A stretch of 16,365 nucleotides of DNA from SVTX01 sp045588675 (lineage in GTDB: Bacteria; Bacillota; Clostridia; Oscillospirales; CAG-272), in NCBI GenBank assembly GCA_045588675.1, contig JAZNER010000006.1:1-16365 (forward strand), given 5' to 3'. The notes beneath the pieces are model-generated. The model made no database searches. It was not told the origin of the DNA and was given only the letters and a program-made list of their open reading frames with translations. The translations under genes and the position numbers were made by a program. Below, piece by piece: positions 12,535-16,365 of the stretch. Position 1 is the first letter of the stretch, and every line of letters begins with the position of its first letter.

Positions 12535-14253
12535 ATGGCAGACAAAGCGCACCGAATAACTGATGAAATGTTGGAACAAATGGAAAAGCGGCTGTCTGCC
12601 ATTTATTCCCGAGCATCGAAAGAGATTCAAAAGACCGCCGACGAGTATTTTGCGAAATTCAAGAAGCAAGACGAAGCAAAGCGGAAACTTTTGGAAAAGG
12701 GCAAAATCACAGAGGACGAATACAAGAAGTGGCGCAAGGGCAAGGTGATGTATGGCAAGCGGTTTACCGAAATGAAAGAACAATGTGCCAAGCAACTGCT
12801 GAATGTCAATAAAACCGCGCTTGCTTATGTCAATGGAAAACTTCCCGAAGTGTATGCCATTAACTATAATGCGCTTGAAAGTGCCGTGGACGGTGTAGGC
12901 GGCTATTCTTTCACTTTGGTGGATGCTGATACTGTCCGAAACTTGGCGGTCACAGACACAAGCCTATTGCCTTACAAGGAAATTGACCCAAAGAAAGATA
13001 TTCCGTGGAATATGAAGAAAATCAATGCTGAAACCTTGCAAGGCATCTTACAAGGCGAAAGTATGGATAAGATTGCAAAGCGGATTTTGAGCGTTCAGAA
13101 AATGAACGAGGAAGCGGCAATTAGATCAGCACGAACAATCGTCACTAACGCTGAATGTAAAGGCAGACAGGACAGTTACCAACGGGCAAAAGATGAAGGC
13201 ATAATTCTCCGCAAGTACTGGCTCGCAACCTACGACAAACGGGCAAGAGATTGGCACAAGGAAGCAGGAAACAAGTACAACGAAGATAATGCAATCGAAA
13301 TTGACGAGTTTTTTGTTGTCGATGGAGAAGATATGCTTCACCCCGGCGATAGCGAACACGGAGCAGGTGGGCATAATATCTATAACTGCCGTTGTTCTAT
13401 TGCTTCCAAAGTGATTGGCTTCAAAAAGGCGCAAGTGCAAAAGGCTATAGCTGAAAAACAAAAGCCGATTCCTGTATCGGATGAAATGGCTGAAGTTTTC
13501 AAAGATTATTCAAATGGAAAATACGACTACTATTGCGAATACTCGCAGGCGTTGGTTTCAAAATCTGGTCAAGAATTAAAAGATGCGATTGAATATGTTG
13601 ATAAGTATTCTGGTAGCGGATGGTACATCCAAGATATGGGCATCGATGAAGCAAAGCGACGGACAAGAGAAATGATGGATATTATCGACAGCCAGCCAAA
13701 AACGCAAACGCCTCTTTATAGAATAGACCGATGGGACTTTGACAAAAAGGAGGGAGACATAATCGAGTGGGGCATTCATTCCACGTCAAGAGACGATAGC
13801 TTTGTGGATCGTGTTCTTGGCGGAAATGAAGAAGGATTCCTTGAATACGCAGAAAAACTAAAGTCAAGACCTGTAGTGTTTGAAATCGTTGGAGAAAAGA
13901 AACATCTTGATATATCTAAATATTCCAGTTTTGAACAGCAAGAAAGTCTTGTTTTTGGAAAATTTAAAATAAAATCAATAACAGAGCCCGACTTGTCTTT
14001 AAGCATAAGAAAACAAGGATTTGACGATGCTGTAAAAGATTTTCCCGAAAGTTTTGAATTTTTTACAAGCAAAAAAGGAAAAGAAATGGTGCGTTTTGCA
14101 AACGGAAAAACATTCACCATTGAACAAGCGAGACAAAGAACATTCTATAATGGAACTTATGAAGATTGGAGCGTAATTTCAAAATATGAAAAAGAAGCAA
14201 GAGGACTTGCCACGAGACCGAGAAAAGTCCAAATCGAACAAATCTTTGAGTAA
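12535..14253 (+). CDS. MuF/SPP1 gp7-type minor head protein with C-terminal ADP-ribosyltransferase-like toxin domain
   Basis: This 572-residue protein combines two parts. Residues about 1-300 are a phage minor head protein of the Mu F / SPP1 gp7 type: helical N-terminus, then WLATYDKRARDWHKEAGNKY, LHPGDSEHGAGGHNIYNCRC with the hallmark NCRC (284-287). Residues about 310-500 resemble an R-S-E class ADP-ribosyltransferase: LYRID (Arg396), IHSTSRDDSF (Ser416-Thr-Ser418) and SSFEQQESLVFGKFKI with putative catalytic Glu470 and Gln at -2 (Q-x-E). The last 70 residues are of unknown kind. MuF proteins sit at the portal, and MuF fusions to toxin domains are a known class thought to be injected with DNA. 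The C-terminal DNA is much more AT-rich (13921-13980 has 14 G+C of 60; 12661-12720 has 26), suggesting acquisition. Activity and target are inferred. Confidence 0.85.
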   Translation: MADKAHRITDEMLEQMEKRLSAIYSRASKEIQKTADEYFAKFKKQDEAKRKLLEKGKITEDEYKKWRKGKVMYGKRFTEMKEQCAKQLLNVNKTALAYVNGKLPEVYAINYNALESAVDGVGGYSFTLVDADTVRNLAVTDTSLLPYKEIDPKKDIPWNMKKINAETLQGILQGESMDKIAKRILSVQKMNEEAAIRSARTIVTNAECKGRQDSYQRAKDEGIILRKYWLATYDKRARDWHKEAGNKYNEDNAIEIDEFFVVDGEDMLHPGDSEHGAGGHNIYNCRCSIASKVIGFKKAQVQKAIAEKQKPIPVSDEMAEVFKDYSNGKYDYYCEYSQALVSKSGQELKDAIEYVDKYSGSGWYIQDMGIDEAKRRTREMMDIIDSQPKTQTPLYRIDRWDFDKKEGDIIEWGIHSTSRDDSFVDRVLGGNEEGFLEYAEKLKSRPVVFEIVGEKKHLDISKYSSFEQQESLVFGKFKIKSITEPDLSLSIRKQGFDDAVKDFPESFEFFTSKKGKEMVRFANGKTFTIEQARQRTFYNGTYEDWSVISKYEKEARGLATRPRKVQIEQIFE

Positions 14254-14317
14254 AGAGATAAAGTTCGCTTTGCAAATGCTCGGCGAGCAAAAAGCAAGCG
14301 AAAAGGTGAAAAAATGA
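14246..14317 (+). pseudogene. Possible remnant of a small gene between MuF and gp10-like genes
   Basis: In a frame different from both neighbours, codons read LSKEIKFALQMLGEQKASEK followed by VKK, and the stop overlaps the next ATG in an ATGA arrangement typical of phage operons. Only a TTG (14246) or an internal ATG (14276) could start it, with no clear ribosome binding site. It looks like the tail of a small gene whose 5' part was overwritten by the MuF C-terminal extension. It may also be a chance open frame. Confidence 0.3.
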
Positions 14318-14637
14318 GCGATTACAATTTCAAAGACAACACCGCAGAAATTTTGGCGGCTCTTGAAGATGCAAAAAAGCGCGGACTCGAAGCTATTGGA
14401 CTTGTAGCCGAGGGTCACGCGAAAGCGATCACTCCCGTCGATACGGGTAGACTCCGCAATTCAATTTCTCACGCTACCGATGATGATGCGGCGTATATAG
14501 GAACTAATGTGGAATATGCGCCCTATGTTGAACTCGGCACGCGAGGTAGAGATGGCAAACATATGTTACAAAGGGCGGCGTCGGAGCATTCAGCGGAGTA
14601 TAAAAAGCTGATGGAAGATTCGCTAAAGAACGCATAA
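14314..14637 (+). CDS. HK97 gp10-like head-tail (tail completion) protein
   Basis: The 107-residue product has the signature of HK97 gp10-type proteins: EAIGLVAEGHAKAITPVDTG, RLRNSISH, then YIGTNVEYAPYVELGTRGRD and a terminal helical segment. In HK97-like phages these proteins act at the head-tail interface or tail completion. The ATG at 14314 has AAAGGTGA just upstream. It is encoded ahead of the scaffold and capsid genes rather than after the head-tail adaptors, a less usual place. It is the last gene before the strong promoter at 14648-14676. Confidence 0.85.
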   Translation: MSDYNFKDNTAEILAALEDAKKRGLEAIGLVAEGHAKAITPVDTGRLRNSISHATDDDAAYIGTNVEYAPYVELGTRGRDGKHMLQRAASEHSAEYKKLMEDSLKNA

Positions 14638-14647
14638 ACTACCCCAC

Positions 14648-14676
14648 TTGACAAACAAAAATATTTGTGCTATAAT
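14648..14676 (+). promoter_or_regulatory. Strong sigma-A promoter for scaffold and capsid genes
   Basis: TTGACA (14648-14653), a 17-base spacer and TATAAT (14671-14676) match the consensus exactly, with TG at the extended -10 position. Transcription would start near 14683, leaving a leader of about 60 bases before the scaffold ATG at 14745, which has AAGGAAGGA as ribosome binding site. The surrounding 107-base gap (14638-14744) is AT-rich and otherwise holds only a weak 4-bp hairpin (CGGT/ACCG near 14706-14721). Confidence 0.8.
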
Positions 14677-14744
14677 ATAGTAAATTAAAATTACATTAAC
14701 CTAAACGGTGAAGCAAAACCGCCGAAGGAAAGGAAGGAACTGTA

Positions 14745-15374
14745 ATGGCATTCACACGCAAATTTCTTTCTGCGCTCGGTATCGAGGCAGATAAGATTGA
14801 CGAGATCATTAACGCACACGTCGAAGTTGTCGAAGGTTTGAAAGAAGAACGTGACGGCTTCAAGAAGGATGCGGAAAAGCTCGCAGACGTTCAAAAGCAG
14901 TTGAGCGAAGCGAATGACAAACTCGCAAAGCACAGCGAGGACGGCGAGACCGTCGCAAAGTCGGATTACGAAAGCCTCAAAAAGGAATATGATGACTACA
15001 AGACCGCTCAAACCGCAAAGGAGACAAACCAAGCAAAGGAGCGCGCCCTTCGCGCGATGTATAAGGCTCTCGGAATCCCCGAAAAGCGAGTTGATGCGAT
15101 TATGAAGGTCACAAGCCTTGATGATTATGATCTCGACAAAGACGGTAAGCTCAAGGATGCTGACAAGCATTCCGAAAACGCAAAAACCGAGTGGGCTGAA
15201 TTTATCCCCACCACAGTAACTAAAGGCGCACAGACCGCCACGCCTCCCACAAACAATGGAGGTTCAAAAATGACCAAAGAGGAAATCTATAAGAAAGATG
15301 AAAATGGCAGATATATTCTGTCTACCTCCGAACGTCAAAAGGCACTTGCCGAAAATCACGAATTACTGAATTGA
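14745..15374 (+). CDS. Phage scaffold protein (minor structural GP20 type)
   Basis: The 209-residue product is a typical capsid scaffold. It has a short N-terminal segment (FTRKFLSALGIEADKIDEII), a long charged coiled coil (about residues 25-100, VEGLKEERDGFKKDAEKLAD onward) and a middle helix (ALRAMYKALGIPEKRVDAIM). A Pro/Thr/Asn/Gly-rich linker (about 152-175) leads to a conserved-looking C-terminal tail, MTKEEIYKKDENGRYILSTS then ERQKALAENHELLN. Scaffolds guide procapsid assembly and leave before or during packaging; the C-terminal tail usually contacts the capsid protein. It follows the strong promoter and has a good ribosome binding site. Within it, GGAGG (15258-15262) precedes an in-frame ATG at 15270. 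Leucine codons before 15270 are CTC, CTT or TTG with no CTG, unlike the rest of the gene and the capsid gene. Confidence 0.88.
   Translation: MAFTRKFLSALGIEADKIDEIINAHVEVVEGLKEERDGFKKDAEKLADVQKQLSEANDKLAKHSEDGETVAKSDYESLKKEYDDYKTAQTAKETNQAKERALRAMYKALGIPEKRVDAIMKVTSLDDYDLDKDGKLKDADKHSENAKTEWAEFIPTTVTKGAQTATPPTNNGGSKMTKEEIYKKDENGRYILSTSERQKALAENHELLN
15258..15272 (+). promoter_or_regulatory. Internal Shine-Dalgarno and in-frame ATG inside the scaffold gene
   Basis: GGAGG (15258-15262) is followed by 7 bases and ATG (15270-15272) in the scaffold frame. Initiation here would give a separate 34-residue peptide equal to the scaffold's C-terminal, probably capsid-binding, tail. The GGAGG also encodes Asn-Gly-Gly codons of the linker, so it could be coincidental. 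Confidence 0.45.
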
Positions 15375-15387
15375 AAGGAGCCTTATA

Positions 15388-16344
15388 ATGGCAGCTACTT
15401 ATGTTGAAACTCTGACTAATCCCCGCGACAGTCTCCCCAACGTCTATACCAGCGTCACCGCACGCGAGATGGACTTTGTCACTCGCTTCGGCGATAACTG
15501 GGAAGCGCTGAGAAACATCATGGGCATTATGCGCCCTATCCGCAAGACCCCCGGCACTTCCCTTGTGTCTTACACTGCTGATATTGCGCTGGAAAGCGGC
15601 GCTGTTGATCCGGGCGAAGTCATCCCTTACAGCAAGACTACTATCACTCAGGCGACCAAGTCTGACCTGACCATTGAGAAGTATGCAAAGGCTGTTCCCA
15701 TCGAGGACGTGAACAAGTATGGTGCTGAAATTGCCGTTGAAAAGTCCGATGATGCTTTCTTGACCAAGCTCCAGAACGTTGTTCTGACTAAGTTCTACAC
15801 GTTCTTGAAAACTGGCACTCTTGGAACAAGTGTGTCTGCATCCACTTGGCAGGATGCACTGGCAAAGGCTCAGGGCGAAGTTCTGAACAAGTTTGCCACT
15901 ATCCAGAAAGATGTCACCGCCGTTGTCGGCTTCGCGAACATTCTGGATGCTTACGATTATCTGGGCGCGTCTGACATTACCGTTCAGACCCGTTTTGGAC
16001 TGACCTATATAAAGGACTTCCTCGGCTACTCCACCCTGTTCCTGCTTCCTGCTACTCAGATTGATCGCGGTATGGTTATCGCCACTCCCGTGGAGAATAT
16101 CGACCTGTACTACATCGACCCCAGCGATAGCGAGTTTGCACGCCTTGGTCTGAACTACACCACTCAGGGCGAAACTAATCTGATTGGCTTCCACGCACAG
16201 GGTAATTACTCCACCGCCGTCGGTGAGAGCTACGCTCTGATGGGTATGGCGCTGTGGGCTGAGTATCTTGACGGCATTGCCAAGATTACCTTTGGCGAAG
16301 ATGCCGGTGGCGAAGATGCCGGCGACGATGAGCAGGGCGCATGA
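15388..16344 (+). CDS. Major capsid protein, HK97 fold
   Basis: The 318-residue protein starts at an ATG with AAAGGAG (15374-15380). It reads as an HK97-fold major head protein of the type found in gut Bacillota phages: N-arm (TNPRDSLPNVYTSVTAREMD), extended loop region (LVSYTADIALESGAVDPGEV, IPYSKTTITQATKSDLTIEK), P-domain helix (KSDDAFLTKLQNVVLTKFYT) and A-domain (DVTAVVGFANILDAYDYLGA, then RFGLTYIKDFLGYSTLFLLP). It immediately follows the scaffold, as expected. No separate protease is seen in the window. The protein ends in an acidic Gly/Asp/Glu tail built from a 15-bp tandem repeat. Codon use is distinctive: 17 of 27 leucines are CTG. That may reflect high expression or a different origin from the preceding scaffold region. 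Confidence 0.9.
   Translation: MAATYVETLTNPRDSLPNVYTSVTAREMDFVTRFGDNWEALRNIMGIMRPIRKTPGTSLVSYTADIALESGAVDPGEVIPYSKTTITQATKSDLTIEKYAKAVPIEDVNKYGAEIAVEKSDDAFLTKLQNVVLTKFYTFLKTGTLGTSVSASTWQDALAKAQGEVLNKFATIQKDVTAVVGFANILDAYDYLGASDITVQTRFGLTYIKDFLGYSTLFLLPATQIDRGMVIATPVENIDLYYIDPSDSEFARLGLNYTTQGETNLIGFHAQGNYSTAVGESYALMGMALWAEYLDGIAKITFGEDAGGEDAGDDEQGA
16294..16323 (+). repeat. Two-copy 15-bp tandem repeat at the capsid gene 3' end
   Basis: GGCGAAGATGCCGGT (16294-16308) is followed by GGCGAAGATGCCGGC (16309-16323), differing at the last base only. It encodes the repeated Gly-Glu-Asp-Ala-Gly of the acidic C-terminal tail. Its copy number could vary by replication slippage. Confidence 0.8.
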
Positions 16345-16365
16345 TGTACAGGGTAATTAAGGCGT
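16341..16365 (+). CDS. Start of next head gene (truncated by window edge)
   Basis: ATG codons at 16341 and 16344 overlap the capsid stop (TGA at 16342-16344). The visible residues are MMYRVIKA. A start like MYRVIK is common for the small protein encoded right after the major capsid gene in phages of Clostridia, often of unknown function or annotated as a head-tail connector-type protein. Only eight codons are visible, so identity is a position-based guess. Confidence 0.5.

Noticed and set aside
15322..16194. Long minus-strand open frame opposite the capsid gene
   Set aside because: The + strand is a clear major capsid protein with good start signals; the reverse product resembles no known family.

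Overview
The window is a late-gene (head, fibre and lysis) segment of a tailed double-stranded DNA phage or prophage, probably infecting an anaerobic gut member of the Bacillota (Clostridia). The phage call rests on a canonical packaging and head series: small terminase candidate, large terminase, SPP1-type portal, MuF/SPP1 gp7-type minor head protein, HK97 gp10-like protein, GP20-type scaffold and HK97-fold major capsid protein. The host call is inference, based on strong AGGAGG-type ribosome binding sites, tightly overlapping genes, consensus sigma-A promoters and protein styles typical of gut Clostridia phages. All genes are on the + strand. No tRNA, rRNA, CRISPR array, insertion sequence, integrase or attachment site was seen, and no gene-free stretch exceeds about 110 bases.

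Layout. (1) 1-542: end of the early/middle region, with a nucleotide pyrophosphohydrolase-like protein (cut by the left edge) and a small Cys-rich protein. (2) 543-627: a consensus promoter whose -10 lies inside one arm of a 13-bp inverted repeat. (3) 628-3625: a ParB-like/DNA methyltransferase broken by one extra G in a G7 tract, a small unknown protein and the two terminase subunits. (4) 3639-5024: portal, which appears to start at a rare ATT codon. (5) 5011-12526: an unusual block of about 7.5 kb between portal and minor head protein. It holds a putative fibre adaptor, a 1573-residue multidomain fibre (Ig-like, LamG-like, CotH-kinase-like and leucine-rich-repeat regions), a second fibre-like protein (BspA-type repeats plus a Big_2 Ig domain), three small proteins including a 29-residue membrane peptide, and an amidase endolysin. 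(6) 12535-14637: MuF minor head protein fused to a C-terminal ADP-ribosyltransferase-like domain, then an HK97 gp10-like protein. (7) 14638-16365: a near-perfect sigma-A promoter, then scaffold, major capsid protein and the start of a further head gene.

How the parts work together. Terminases and portal package DNA; MuF, scaffold and capsid proteins build the head, and the capsid pair has its own strong promoter, matching its high copy need. The fibre block would supply host recognition and the amidase lysis. The methyltransferase, if in frame, would modify phage DNA against restriction. The MuF-ADP-ribosyltransferase may be a protein carried in the virion and delivered with the DNA. Several joints look mosaic: the fibre C-terminus (about 9500-9960), the MuF toxin end (about 13490-14250), and the scaffold/capsid boundary (about 15270), where leucine codon choice switches abruptly. 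The most notable items are the CotH-like domain inside a phage fibre, the MuF toxin with a Q-x-E rather than E-x-E signature, the G7 frameshift, the ATT portal start, and an internal Shine-Dalgarno plus ATG inside the scaffold gene.
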